NCBI RefSeq assembly: GCF_002001015.1
Contig: NZ_MUNO01000031.1
Coordinates: forward strand, 1 to 35,938
Source: Polaromonas sp. A23
GTDB lineage: Bacteria; Pseudomonadota; Gammaproteobacteria; Burkholderiales; Burkholderiaceae_C
DNA: 35,938 nucleotides
Reading direction: 5' to 3'
This document shows, piece by piece, positions 16,407 through 28,108 of the stretch (the first letter of the stretch is position 1; every line of letters starts with the position of its first letter). Under the pieces are notes generated by a model. The model saw only the letters and a list, made by a program, of their open reading frames with translations, was not told where the DNA came from and ran no database searches. The translations under genes were made by a program, and so were the position numbers.

Positions 16407-17714
16407 TCAGTTCAGCTGCAAGCCCGTTTGCGCCGGGTCCGGGCTGCCGGTGCTTGCCGCGTACATGTAGTTGCGCCTAAAGGGGTACTTGGCCTGGGCG
16501 CCCCTGATTTTTTCATCCGGCAGGTTCTCGGCCGGCCTGGTTGCCAGCATCTGGTGCAGTGAGAGCCAGCCGCGTTCAAAACTCATGGCGCTGCCGGCCA
16601 GGTAGAGGCGGTAGGCACGCAGGGTTTTTTCGCCGCGCGCGCGGTCGCCATCCAGGGCAAGAACCTGCTGCGCCGCCTCCAGACGGGCTTCCAGTGCATC
16701 CGACCAGTCCCACAGCGTGCGGGCGTAGTGGGGCCGCAGGTTTTCCGTGTCGACCATTTCCAGCCCACCGCGCGCCATGTGGTTGAGCACGTCGCTGACA
16801 TGCAGCAATTGGCCGCCGGGGAAAATGTATTTCTCGATGAAGTCGCCCATGCCGGCGCCGAGCTGGTCGTTGTCCGGCCCCCCGGCGGTGATGCCGTGGT
16901 TCATCACCAAGCCGCCCGGCTTGAGCAGGTGCGCGATCTTGCTGAAATATGCGGTCATGTTGGCACGGCCCACGTGTTCGAACATGCCCACCGACGAGAT
17001 CTTGTCAAAGGGCTGGTTTTCGTCAAGGTGGCGGTAGTCACGCAGCTCCATGCGGACCCGCCCTTGCAGGCCCTTGTCTTCAATGATCTTCTGCACATGG
17101 GCATGCTGGTTTTTCGACAGAGTGATGCCGGTGGCATCCACACCGTAATGTTCGGCTGCCCACAGCAGCAGGCCGCCCCAGCCGGCGCCGATGTCGAGGA
17201 AACGCTCACCCGGCTGCAGCATCAGCTTGCGGCAGATGTGGTCGAGCTTGGCTTCCTGCGCTTGGGTCAAGGTCATGTTGTCGTCGCGGTAATAGGCGCA
17301 GGAATAAACGCGGCGCGGGTCCAGCCACAAGGCATAAAAATCGTCGGACACATCGTAGTGGAACTGGATCTGCTCGGCATCTTTTTCCGGTGTGTGCGCG
17401 CGCAGCGCCCGGATTTGCCGCTGAAGCGCGGTCCACCAGCCTTGGTCGGTATGCAGAGGATTGGCCGGCAACAGGCTGGCCGCAACGGCCATCACGTCGC
17501 GCATGCGGCCCTCCAGATGGAGCTTGCCCTCGACAAACTCTTCGGCCAGCGCACCGATCTGGCCAGCCCGGAGCCGCGTCAGGCTGGACCAGTGGGAAAA
17601 CGCCATCTTGACCGGCGCACCCGGCGGGCCCAATACCTGGCCCGCGGGCAATTGCACGGCCACCGGAAGGCGCACGATTTTTGACTCAATCTGCGGAACG
17701 AGATGCCGGATCAT
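16407..17714 (-). CDS. Cyclopropane-fatty-acyl-phospholipid synthase family methyltransferase
   Basis: Probable S-adenosylmethionine-dependent enzyme that modifies unsaturated acyl chains of membrane phospholipids. After an N-terminal domain (about 1-105), the catalytic part begins with QIQFHYDVSDDFYALWLDPR (116-135) and YSCAYYRDDNMTL. It continues with the SAM motif LDIGAGWGGLLLWAAEHYGV (about 173-192), GITLSKNQ and VGMFEHVGRANMTAYF. IFPGGQLLHVSD and FERGWLSLHQMLAT near the end match Cfa. It is longer (435 aa) than the E. coli enzyme (about 382). ATG 17714 is preceded by AGAGGAG. Cfa-like enzymes may instead make other methyl branches, so the product is not certain. Confidence 0.85.
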   Translation of the reverse strand: MIRHLVPQIESKIVRLPVAVQLPAGQVLGPPGAPVKMAFSHWSSLTRLRAGQIGALAEEFVEGKLHLEGRMRDVMAVAASLLPANPLHTDQGWWTALQRQIRALRAHTPEKDAEQIQFHYDVSDDFYALWLDPRRVYSCAYYRDDNMTLTQAQEAKLDHICRKLMLQPGERFLDIGAGWGGLLLWAAEHYGVDATGITLSKNQHAHVQKIIEDKGLQGRVRMELRDYRHLDENQPFDKISSVGMFEHVGRANMTAYFSKIAHLLKPGGLVMNHGITAGGPDNDQLGAGMGDFIEKYIFPGGQLLHVSDVLNHMARGGLEMVDTENLRPHYARTLWDWSDALEARLEAAQQVLALDGDRARGEKTLRAYRLYLAGSAMSFERGWLSLHQMLATRPAENLPDEKIRGAQAKYPFRRNYMYAASTGSPDPAQTGLQLN

Positions 17715-17891
17715 TGCAAACTCCTCTGGGAAGTCGTCAGTCGGACCGAATATTACTCAATCCTGCAGGAGCTTGCTGGCGGGCGGAAGGCCTGCTTTGT
17801 GGGAAAACTCCCATTTCAGTGTCAGACGATCTTGTAGTCCGCGTATTGACATCCATCAAGCGGCGTGACATGGCCAGCGGTGGCAAGGTCT

Positions 17892-18707
17892 TCAGCGCCC
17901 CAATTGGGCCAACTCGGCTTCGTCAAATCCCGCGGCGCGGCGCGCGTCGAGGTTGAAAGGCCCCCTGAGGGCTGGGGCCTCATACCGTGCCGCGAGTTCG
18001 GCGTAGGTTGCAACCGGGTCCAGCCCGCGTTCGCTGCACAGGTGGCGGTACCAGTGGTTTCCGATGGCCACATGGCCAATCTCGTCGTGCAGGATGATGT
18101 CCAGAATGGCGACCGCCCCCAGTGCGCCGGGGCTGCCGACCTTGCGCAGCTTGGCCTGCATGGCCGGCGTGGCGTCCAGCCCGCGGGCTTCCAGCGTGCG
18201 CGGCACCAGGGCCATGCGCGCCAGCACGTCACCGGCGGTTTTTTCCGTCATGTCCCACAGGCCTGTATGTGCGGGGAAATCGCCGTAGTCGTAACCCATG
18301 GCCTGTAGATGGGCGCGCAGCAGGCTGAAGTGGTGTGCTTCTTCAGCGGCAACCTGGAGCCAGTCGAGGTAATAGGCCCGGGGCATGCCTTCAAACCGCC
18401 AGGCGGCGTCAAGCGCGAGGTTGATCGCATTGAATTCAATATGGGTCACCGCATGGAGCAGGGTGGCCAGGCCTTGCGGGGTGAAGGGCGAGCGTTTGGG
18501 TACGTCCAGGTGGGAGCGCAACTCCGGCCGGTCCGGGCAACCGGGCAGGCTGGGAGGCGCTTCCAGGCGATCTTGCTCTGCTATTAAAAGAGTAGCTGCT
18601 TGCGCCCGTAACGATTGGACCAACAGCACTTTTTGTTGTGGATCATGCGCCATCAGTGCCTGCAGGGCGCCCTGGCGCAGTTCTGGGGAAGCTTGCGTTG
18701 CCGTCAT
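17892..18707 (-). CDS. DUF455 ferritin-like protein
   Basis: Predicted helical di-metal protein of the DUF455 (COG2833) family. Candidate ligands are E91 in THIEFNAINLALDA, E122/E123 and H125 in QVAAEEAHHFSLLRAHL, and E209/H212 in LHDEIGHVAIGNHWY. The arrangement resembles ferritin-like oxygenases such as MiaE. The reaction is unknown. The 271 aa are full length for the family. Residues about 37-42 are encoded by a copy of the dispersed 17-nt core. The gene starts 141 bp from the divergent carbonic anhydrase gene, and no clear operon partner is seen downstream. Confidence 0.8.
   Translation of the reverse strand: MTATQASPELRQGALQALMAHDPQQKVLLVQSLRAQAATLLIAEQDRLEAPPSLPGCPDRPELRSHLDVPKRSPFTPQGLATLLHAVTHIEFNAINLALDAAWRFEGMPRAYYLDWLQVAAEEAHHFSLLRAHLQAMGYDYGDFPAHTGLWDMTEKTAGDVLARMALVPRTLEARGLDATPAMQAKLRKVGSPGALGAVAILDIILHDEIGHVAIGNHWYRHLCSERGLDPVATYAELAARYEAPALRGPFNLDARRAAGFDEAELAQLGR
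18580..18617 (-). repeat. Dispersed repeat, copy D (inside the DUF455 gene)
   Basis: On the plus strand this reads GCTATTAAAAGAGTAGC (18580-18596), then TGCTTGCGCCCGTAACG, the first two blocks of the long repeat. On the coding (minus) strand the core reads GCT ACT CTT TTA ATA GC, in frame as Ala-Thr-Leu-Leu-Ile-Ala. The flanking TGCTTGCGCCCGT block, shared with copy A, argues that this is a true repeat copy and not chance. Confidence 0.65.
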
Positions 18708-18848
18708 GCAGCCGATTGTCGACGATGGGGCCAGGGTTGCACGGGCAGAGCGGAAAGACAGGATGCGAGTGCTTCCTTACAATTGAGGGCCTGTTTCGCT
18801 GCGCGGCGCGCTGGCGCGCATTCCCCCGACAACTCCACCCCAACACCC

Positions 18849-19373
18849 ATGGCCATCTACCAACTCGACGACCTGACCCCCGCCCTTCATGAAACCGCCT
18901 GGGTCGCCGACAGCGCCCAGGTGATTGGAGACGTCAAACTGGCTGAAGGTGTCAGTGTCTGGTTCGGCACGGTGGTGCGCGGCGACACCGAAACCATACG
19001 CATAGGCCGCGGCTCCAACGTCCAGGACGCCAGCGTGCTGCATGCAGACCACGGCGTGCCCCTGACGATTGGAGAGAACGTCTCCATCGGCCACCAGGTC
19101 ATGCTGCACGGCTGCACCATCGGCGACGGCTCATTGATTGGCATCGGCGCGATTGTTCTGAACAACGCGAAAATCGGCAAGAACTGCCTGGTAGGTGCGG
19201 GCTCGCTGGTGACCGAAGGCAAGGAATTCCCCGACGGCTCCATGATCCTCGGCAGCCCGGCCAAGGCCGTCCGCCAGCTGTCACCCGAGCAGATCGAGGG
19301 TTTAAAAATGATTGCGCAGCACTATGTAGAGAATGCCCGGCGCTATAAGGCCGGGTTCAAGAAGATTGCCTGA
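18849..19373 (+). CDS. Gamma-carbonic anhydrase family protein (YrdA-like)
   Basis: Left-handed beta-helix trimer of the gamma-carbonic anhydrase family, possibly a CO2 hydratase or a metal-binding relative. Hexapeptide repeats run from about residue 20 to 135 (VIGDVKLAEGVSVWFG, IGENVSIGH, IGDGSLIGIGAIV, IGKNCLVGAG). Candidate zinc ligands are H65 or H68 (VLHADHG), H82 (IGHQV) and H87 (LHGCTIG). The C-terminal helix (LSPEQIEGLKMIAQHYVENA) is usual. The 174 aa match YrdA/CaiE-like proteins. ATG 18849 gives the conserved start; its stop overlaps the hslO ATG by one base, so the pair is co-translated. Catalytic activity is not proven in many family members. Confidence 0.9.
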   Translation: MAIYQLDDLTPALHETAWVADSAQVIGDVKLAEGVSVWFGTVVRGDTETIRIGRGSNVQDASVLHADHGVPLTIGENVSIGHQVMLHGCTIGDGSLIGIGAIVLNNAKIGKNCLVGAGSLVTEGKEFPDGSMILGSPAKAVRQLSPEQIEGLKMIAQHYVENARRYKAGFKKIA

Positions 19374-20341
19374 TGTCCGAACTCCACAAATTCATTTTCG
19401 ACGGCCTGCCGGTGCGCGGCATGCTGGTGCGCCTGACCGATGCCTGGCAGGAAATCCTCAAGCGCCGCGAGGCCGCTGGCGGCTACCCGGCCGAGGTCAT
19501 GCAACTGCTCGGTGAAATGACGGCCGCCGGCGCGCTGATGCAGGGCAATATCAAATTCAACGGCGCGCTGGTGCTGCAGATCTTTGGTGACGGCCCGGTC
19601 AAACTCGCGGTGGCCGAAGTGCAGCCGGACCTGAGCCTGCGCGCCACCGCCACGGTGACGGGCGAGGTGCAGCCGGGCGACACCTTAAGCCGGCTGGTCA
19701 ACGTCAACAACCAGGGACGCTGCGCCATCACGCTGGACCCGAAGGACAAGCTGCCGGGCCAGCAGCCCTACCAGGGCGTGGTGCCGCTGTTCGGCGACCG
19801 GCGCGAAAAAATTGAAAACCTCAGCGAAGTGCTGGAGCACTACATGCTGCAGAGCGAGCAGCTGGACACCCGACTGATTCTTGCCGCCGATGGCCAGGTG
19901 GCAGCCGGCCTGCTGATTCAGCGCCTGCCGGTCAAGGGCGAAGGCAACCTCGAAGGCCAGATTGACCGCGACGCCAACGAGGACGAGATCGGCCGCAACG
20001 AAGACTACAAGCGCATTGCGCTGCTGGCCGGCACGCTCAAGCGTGAGGAACTGCTGGGCCTGGACGCCGACACGATTTTGCGCCGCCTGTTCTGGGAAGA
20101 GCAGGTCACGCGCTTCGAGCCGGCGGCGCCAACTTTTGCCTGCAGCTGCTCGCAGGAACGCGTCAGCGGCATGCTGCGCGGCCTGGGCACCGACGAAGTG
20201 GAAAGCATCATTGCCGAACGCGGCCGGATCGATGTGGGCTGCGAGTTCTGCGGCGCGCAGTACGGGTTTGATCCCGTGGATGCAGCGCAGATTTTCACCA
20301 GCCAGGTCAGCCAGCTGCCGCCGGCGCCCGGCATCCAGTGA
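19373..20341 (+). CDS. hslO: Redox-regulated chaperone Hsp33
   Basis: Cytoplasmic holdase activated by oxidation. An N-terminal domain (about 1-235) includes LVRLTDAWQEI and LLGEMTAAGALMQGNIKF. The C-terminal zinc switch has C257-x-C259 (FACSCSQERV) and C290-x-x-C293 (CEFCGAQYGFD). All four zinc cysteines are present, so the oxidation switch should work. The 322 aa are slightly above the usual 290-300. The gene shares a TGATG junction with the upstream carbonic-anhydrase-like gene, a pairing I would expect to be co-regulated. It converges on the small P-loop gene with a 6-bp gap. Confidence 0.94.
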   Translation: MSELHKFIFDGLPVRGMLVRLTDAWQEILKRREAAGGYPAEVMQLLGEMTAAGALMQGNIKFNGALVLQIFGDGPVKLAVAEVQPDLSLRATATVTGEVQPGDTLSRLVNVNNQGRCAITLDPKDKLPGQQPYQGVVPLFGDRREKIENLSEVLEHYMLQSEQLDTRLILAADGQVAAGLLIQRLPVKGEGNLEGQIDRDANEDEIGRNEDYKRIALLAGTLKREELLGLDADTILRRLFWEEQVTRFEPAAPTFACSCSQERVSGMLRGLGTDEVESIIAERGRIDVGCEFCGAQYGFDPVDAAQIFTSQVSQLPPAPGIQ

Positions 20342-20347
20342 TGGTGA

Positions 20348-20854
20348 TCACGACGCCCGGCTCGCCAGCAGGTCGCTGAGCAGCCGGCGTTCACAGTCCG
20401 GGTCGCTGCAGGTGTCGCAGGCCCAGAGCCAGGGCCGTTGTGCCGGGGCGCCGCTTGTTGGATGGTTACCGCAGCCGGCCAGACTGTGCAACGCTTCCTG
20501 TGCATGGGCAAGACGCGCGGGCCCCGTGCCGTAAACCACCGTGTAGGGAAAATCCGTCTTTGCGAGAGCCTGGCGCAACTGCTGGTCAGCGGTGTCCTGC
20601 GCCGGTTTTCCGCCTTGGTGTGCCGGCAGGTCCAGGCCCATCAGCAGGACGCGGTCAAAACCCCGAGAGCCCAAAACATCCGCCAGCGGCGGGTTGTCGG
20701 CGACCAGGAAAACCGCCGTCCCGACAGGGTTGCGGCCCAGCGCAGCCATGAGTTCAGCGGCCAGTCGGGTTTTGCCGGTCCCCGGCGCGCCCAGCACCGC
20801 CACCCGGCGCGGTTCGCCCGCTGCGCGGCTGGTTTCCGCTTTATGGATGGTCAA
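20348..20854 (-). CDS. Small P-loop NTPase-like protein with Cys cluster
   Basis: A 168-aa protein of no recognised family. Walker A is perfect, GAPGTGKTR (22-30), followed by a helix LAAELMAALG. VLLMGLDLP (69-77) may hold a Walker-B-like or switch segment. The C-terminal end has a cysteine cluster, WACDTCSDPDCERRLL (Cys146, Cys149, Cys154), with Cys128 upstream, which could bind metal. The apparent start is TTG 20854, with GGAG six bases upstream. That region is part of a dispersed repeat (20855-20906), so the true start may be a downstream GTG at codon 18. It is the last gene of the pyrG-kdsA-eno-ftsB run and converges on hslO. Function unknown. Confidence 0.7.
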   Translation of the reverse strand: MTIHKAETSRAAGEPRRVAVLGAPGTGKTRLAAELMAALGRNPVGTAVFLVADNPPLADVLGSRGFDRVLLMGLDLPAHQGGKPAQDTADQQLRQALAKTDFPYTVVYGTGPARLAHAQEALHSLAGCGNHPTSGAPAQRPWLWACDTCSDPDCERRLLSDLLASRAS

Positions 20855-20906
20855 ATTGGGCTCCAGCCCTTTGGGAGATTGCGTGAGTAGCTATTAAAAG
20901 CAGAGC
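20855..20906 (-). repeat. Dispersed repeat, copy E (ftsB/P-loop gene gap)
   Basis: Read on the minus strand, the core GCTCTGCTTTTAATAGC (20906-20890) is followed by TACTCACGC and then AAAGGGCTGGAGCCCAATT, ending at the TTG start of the P-loop gene. The GGAG that could serve as its ribosome-binding site lies within the repeat. Confidence 0.65.
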
Positions 20907-20919
20907 AGATCGTATGGGG

Positions 20920-21195
20920 TCAGCGCGCAATCTGGACAAAAATTTCGTTGGGCTTGACCATGCCCAACTCCTGGCGCGCCTTTTCTTCCACCATCTCCAG
21001 GCCTTCCCGGAGGTCCTTGACCTCGGCGGCCAACCGCACGTTATCGGTCTGCCCCTGGGTGTTCTTGACGGTTTGCTCACTCAGCCTGCGTTGCATCTCG
21101 TTGACGCTGGGAAGGCTGCCCCGGCCAAACCAGAGTTGCGCGTGGACGATGACCAGCAGCGCAATCAGGAGGGCGGGGACGAGGCGCGAACCCAT
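20920..21195 (-). CDS. ftsB: Cell division protein FtsB
   Basis: Small bitopic division protein that joins FtsL and FtsQ at the septum. It has one N-terminal transmembrane helix (about 4-22, RLVPALLIALLVIVHAQLWF), the conserved G-S-L-P segment (26-29), and a coiled coil (about 32-75, EMQRRLSEQTVKNTQGQTDN then RLAAEVKDLREGLEMVEEKA). It ends with RQELGMVKPNEIFVQI, the classical FtsB tail. The 91 aa are normal. Its position directly downstream of eno is the usual one in beta- and gammaproteobacteria, which supports the name. Confidence 0.92.
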   Translation of the reverse strand: MGSRLVPALLIALLVIVHAQLWFGRGSLPSVNEMQRRLSEQTVKNTQGQTDNVRLAAEVKDLREGLEMVEEKARQELGMVKPNEIFVQIAR

Positions 21196-21252
21196 GCCTA
21201 GGCTCGAGGGAACACAAACGACACGAAACGCGTGAGCGTCAGGATTTTTTCA

Positions 21253-21344
21253 GCCGGGGCCGCGGGTCCGGCTCCGCCGGCCCGCAGGCGTAGCGGCCCC
21301 CTCGGGGGGCAGAGAGCTACACGAAGTGAGCGAACGTGGGGGCC
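21253..21344. repeat. GC-rich hairpin repeat between eno and ftsB
   Basis: Two hairpins: GCGGGTCCGGC / GCCGGCCCGC around 21262-21285, and GCCCCC-TC-GGGGGGC at 21296-21310. They are followed by AGAGAGCTACACGAAGTGAG and CGTGGGGGCCC near 21310-21344. I recall similar GC-rich blocks ending in ACGAAGTG..CG..GTGGGGGC after genes in Comamonadaceae; this is memory, not a search. No T-run follows on the operon strand, so it is not a standard terminator, but it could stabilise the eno transcript end. Confidence 0.55.
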
Positions 21345-21346
21345 CA

Positions 21347-22965
<1,619 letters not shown>

Positions 22966-23000
22966 GCTTGTCTCTGGGTGCTGATGGTGGAGGCCCTGGC

Positions 23001-23854
23001 TCAGGCGCTGAAATTGTTTTCAAGGAAACCGTTTTTCTTGGTGACGCGGTCCAGGTCGAGCAGCGTTTCCAGCAAGGCTTTCATGTGTTTGAGCGGGACG
23101 GCGTTGGGCCCATCACTCATGGCCTTGGCCGGGTCCGGATGCGTCTCCATGAAGAGGCCGGCAATGCCGACCGCGACGGCCGCACGTGCCAACACCGGCA
23201 CCATCTCGCGCATGCCGCCGCTGCTGGTGCCGTTGCCGCCGGGCAGCTGCACCGAATGTGTGGCGTCAAACACCACCGGCGCCTTGGTCTCGCGCATGAT
23301 GGCCAGGCTGCGCATGTCGCTCACCAGATTGTTGTAGCCAAAACTGGCACCACGTTCGCAGGCCATGAAGCTGTCTTCGTCCAGGCCCTTTTCGCGTGCT
23401 GCGGCACGTGCCTTGTCGATGACATTTTTCATGTCGCCGGGTGCAAGAAACTGGCCTTTCTTGATGTTGACCGGTCTACCCGACTGCGCCACAGCATGAA
23501 TGAAGTCGGTCTGGCGGCAAAGGAACGCCGGCGTCTGCAACACGTCGACCACGGCTGCGACCCTGGCAATGTCCGTTTCGGAATGCACATCGGTCAGGAT
23601 GGGCACGCCCAAATCCCGCCTGACCTTGGCCAGGATATCCAGGCCCTTGTCCATGCCGGGGCCGCGAAAGCTCGTGCCGCTGGAGCGGTTGGCCTTGTCA
23701 TAGCTCGACTTGAAGATGAAGGGGATGCCCAGCGAGCTGGTGATTTCCTTGAGCGTGCCCGCCGTGTCCATCTGCAACTGTTCCGACTCAATGACGCAAG
23801 GTCCGGCGATCAGGAAGAAGGGCTGGTCAAGGCCCACATCGAAGCCACATAACT

Positions 23855-23858
<4 letters not shown>
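23001..23858 (-). CDS. kdsA: 3-deoxy-D-manno-octulosonate 8-phosphate synthase
   Basis: Condenses arabinose 5-phosphate with phosphoenolpyruvate to give KDO 8-phosphate, needed for lipopolysaccharide inner core. Motifs are [20 protein letters not shown] (about 14-33), [69 protein letters not shown] and [19 protein letters not shown]. The 285 aa are standard. ATG 23858 is chosen: AGAGGTG lies five bases upstream and MKLCGFDVG matches the family start. An ORF extension to 23960 in the same frame is unlikely. The start is overlapped (ATGA) by the stop of a 37-codon ORF that begins with a second copy of the first eight codons. Confidence 0.95.
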
Positions 23859-25686
<1,828 letters not shown>

Positions 25687-25759
25687 TTATACGGGTGGCG
25701 ACCATGCCCTGGAGTCGGGGAATCGGAAGCGGACCACAAACTGGGATACATTGCGGAGC

Positions 25760-27016
25760 ATGACGAAGCAAGCGAACGAAGAAAGCCCTGCGCTCGAAGG
25801 CGATCTGGTCGGCAGGCACATTGTTTTGGGCCTGTCGGGGGGCATTGCCTGCTACAAGGCTGCCGAGCTGTGCCGGGCGTTGATCAAGCAGGGCGCTACA
25901 GTCCAGGTGGTGATGACCGAGGCGGCCGAGCAGTTCATCACCGCCGTGACGCTTCAAGCGCTCAGTGGCCGGCCTGTCTACAGCAGCCAGTGGGACTCAC
26001 GCGAGGCCAACAACATGGCCCACATCAATCTCAGCCGCGAGGCCGACGCCATCCTGATCGCTCCCTGCAGCGCCGACTTCATGGCCAAGCTGCTGCATGG
26101 CCGTGCCGATGACCTGCTCAGCCTCATGTGCCTGGCCCGGCCGATCGACAAGGTGCCTTTGCTGATTGCACCGGCCATGAACCGCGAGATGTGGGCGCAT
26201 CCGGCGACGCAACGCAACATGGCGCAACTGTCGGCCGATGGTGCAACCATTCTCGGTGTGGGCTCGGGCTTTCAGGCCTGTGGTGAAACCGGTGACGGAC
26301 GTATGTTGGAGCCGCCGGAGCTGCTGGAAGACATCATTGCCTTCTTCACCCCCAAGGTCTTGAGCGGCCAGACCGTGCTGGTGACGGCCGGCCCGACCTA
26401 CGAGGCGATTGACCCGGTGCGCGGCATCACCAATCTGTCGAGCGGGAAAATGGGTTTTGCCGTGGCCCGTGCCGCTCAGGAGGCCGGAGCCAAAGTCATT
26501 CTGGTGGCCGGACCTGTCAGCCTGCCTACGCCACGTGGCGTGAGCCGCGTTGACGTGAAATCAGCACAAAATATGCTCGAAGCCGTTATGGAGCGGGCGC
26601 AGACAGCTACTGTTTTAATAGCGGCTGCAGCGGTGGCCGACTGGCGGCCTGCGAGCAGTGCGGAGCGCAAGATCAAGAAGGACGGCTCGGGCCAGCCCCC
26701 GCAAATGGTTTTTACCGAGAACCCCGACATTCTGGCCACCTTGGCGCAGTCACCGCGCGGTACGTCCGGAGAGCTTTTCTGCGTTGGCTTTGCCGCAGAA
26801 AGTCACGACCTCGAAGACAACGCGCAGGCCAAGCGCAAGCGCAAGGGCGTGCCGCTGCTGGTCGGAAACATTGGTCCGGCCACTTTCGGCCGTGACGACA
26901 ATGCGCTGTTGCTGGTCGACGCGCAGGGCAGCAGGGAGTTGGCGCGCGCGTCCAAGCTGTCGCTGGCGCGGCAACTGGTGGCAGAAATTGCCGGTCGATT
27001 GAAGCGGGCGGGGTGA
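25760..27016 (+). CDS. coaBC: Bifunctional CoaBC (Dfp) of coenzyme A synthesis
   Basis: Joins cysteine to 4'-phosphopantothenate and then decarboxylates the product. The N-terminal flavoprotein (CoaC) part has VLGLSGGIACYKAAELCR, NMAHINLSREADAILIAPCS, APAMNREMWAHPATQRNM and the catalytic Cys174 in GFQACGETGDGRML. The C-terminal CoaB part (about 200-418) has VLVTAGPTYEAIDPVRGITN, SSGKMGFAVA and the lysine pair SAERKIKKDG. The 418 aa fit Dfp. ATG 25760 is chosen, with a weak GGAG just upstream. Codons near 26606-26622 contain the dispersed 17-nt core in frame. It leads a small plus-strand group with a membrane protein and dut, the classical dfp-dut pairing. Confidence 0.95.
   Translation: MTKQANEESPALEGDLVGRHIVLGLSGGIACYKAAELCRALIKQGATVQVVMTEAAEQFITAVTLQALSGRPVYSSQWDSREANNMAHINLSREADAILIAPCSADFMAKLLHGRADDLLSLMCLARPIDKVPLLIAPAMNREMWAHPATQRNMAQLSADGATILGVGSGFQACGETGDGRMLEPPELLEDIIAFFTPKVLSGQTVLVTAGPTYEAIDPVRGITNLSSGKMGFAVARAAQEAGAKVILVAGPVSLPTPRGVSRVDVKSAQNMLEAVMERAQTATVLIAAAAVADWRPASSAERKIKKDGSGQPPQMVFTENPDILATLAQSPRGTSGELFCVGFAAESHDLEDNAQAKRKRKGVPLLVGNIGPATFGRDDNALLLVDAQGSRELARASKLSLARQLVAEIAGRLKRAG
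26606..26622 (+). repeat. 17-nt dispersed core, copy F (inside coaBC)
   Basis: GCTACTGTTTTAATAGC is read in frame as Ala-Thr-Val-Leu-Ile-Ala. Copy D on its coding strand is almost the same (GCT ACT CTT TTA ATA GC). It lies in the Rossmann strand before the ADWRP segment of the CoaB domain, where such residues are expected, so chance or codon constraint remains possible. Confidence 0.4.
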
Positions 27017-27022
27017 GGATCC

Positions 27023-27463
27023 GTGCAGCTTCCTTCTGACACACCGCCCGATGGCGACTTTGCCCGATACATCGAGCAGCTCAGTGCAAAAGCGGCTGCT
27101 CAGGTCTTGGACAAGGCCGCCATTACCGCGTCCTCGCGTAGCCGATACCAGGAGCGCACCGGGCCTGTCGCAGCTGAACGTCCCATCGGGGCGGCCAGCA
27201 GCAAGCCTGCGGCTGAGGATTTCCCCCGGCAATTGGCCGGAATCTCCCTTTGGACCGTTGGCAAATGGGTGTTGATCGCCTGGATTGCGCTTGAGGTGCT
27301 TTCTGCGGTGCTCCCGCGTGCCGGCATGTTGGTCCTGCCGCTACTGATGGTTTTTGCCGCGTGGGCGTTCTACCGATTCAAAAAATATTCGCCGGAGCTG
27401 CTAAAGGCGCGCGTGCGAGAGCTGGCCGAACAGGCCGCCAAAGAATTCAAACAACGGAAGTGA
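27023..27463 (+). CDS. Small membrane protein between coaBC and dut, unknown
   Basis: A 146-aa protein without a recognised family. Residues about 1-72 are polar and Ala/Ser-rich ([20 protein letters not shown] near the start). They are followed by two hydrophobic segments at about 75-93 ([17 protein letters not shown]) and 98-116 ([18 protein letters not shown]), then a basic amphipathic tail ending in [15 protein letters not shown]. The start is GTG 27023, supported by GAGG four bases before it. The gene begins 6 nt after coaBC and ends one base before the dut ATG, so it is almost surely co-transcribed with both. Function cannot be inferred. Confidence 0.7.
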   Translation: MQLPSDTPPDGDFARYIEQLSAKAAAQVLDKAAITASSRSRYQERTGPVAAERPIGAASSKPAAEDFPRQLAGISLWTVGKWVLIAWIALEVLSAVLPRAGMLVLPLLMVFAAWAFYRFKKYSPELLKARVRELAEQAAKEFKQRK

Positions 27464-27464
27464 C

Positions 27465-27911
27465 ATGAAAATCGACGTCAAGATCATCGACGAGCGCCTG
27501 CGCGGCAACTTGCCCACATATGCAACGCCAGGAAGTGCAGGGCTGGATTTGCGCGCCTGCCTGGACGCGCCACTCACCCTGCAACCCAACGCCTGGCAAC
27601 TGGTGCCGACAGGGCTGGCCATTTACCTGCAGGATCCTGGCTATGCCGCCATGATCCTGCCGCGCTCCGGGCTGGGGCACAAGCACGGCATAGTGCTTGG
27701 CAATCTGGTCGGCCTGATCGACAGCGACTACCAGGGGCAGCTGATGGTCAGCGCCTGGAACCGCAGCGACGTGGCCTTCACCATCGAGCCCATGGAACGC
27801 ATTGCCCAGCTGGTGATCGTGCCGGTGGTGCAAGCCGAGTTCAATGTCGTGGATGCTTTCACCGCCACCCAACGGGGAGAGGGTGGCTACGGTTCTACCG
27901 GTAAAGCCTGA
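27465..27911 (+). CDS. dut: dUTP diphosphatase
   Basis: Trimeric dUTPase, which hydrolyses dUTP to dUMP and keeps uracil out of DNA. All five motifs are present: [14 protein letters not shown] (motif 1, about 20-33), [15 protein letters not shown] (motif 2), [17 protein letters not shown] (motif 3), [10 protein letters not shown] (motif 4) and the C-terminal arm [10 protein letters not shown] (motif 5). The 148 aa are complete. The start ATG 27465 follows the previous stop by one base, with GGAAG just upstream. The neighbouring coaBC is its usual partner in proteobacteria. Confidence 0.96.
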   Translation: MKIDVKIIDERLRGNLPTYATPGSAGLDLRACLDAPLTLQPNAWQLVPTGLAIYLQDPGYAAMILPRSGLGHKHGIVLGNLVGLIDSDYQGQLMVSAWNRSDVAFTIEPMERIAQLVIVPVVQAEFNVVDAFTATQRGEGGYGSTGKA

Positions 27912-28108
27912 ACTCAACAGGGCTACCGTCAGGCTTTTCCTACAGGAGACTCTAGCGGGCTCCCACCCGGAGACAGCCTGGGTCCTCACGCTGCAGAAAT
28001 GGTGGGGCACCTGTAATCAGGTCTTGGAAGTCGGTTTGCAATTTGATCGCCTGACAGCGATCAGAAAGTAGCTGAGGCTTCCATGAACTTTACAAACAGG
28101 AGATTTTC

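Noticed and set aside
27912..28108. Possible small gene or RNA between dut and the lipoprotein gene
   Set aside because: No stable structure, tRNA-like fold or credible ORF was seen; the only frame is a run-on of the dut region.
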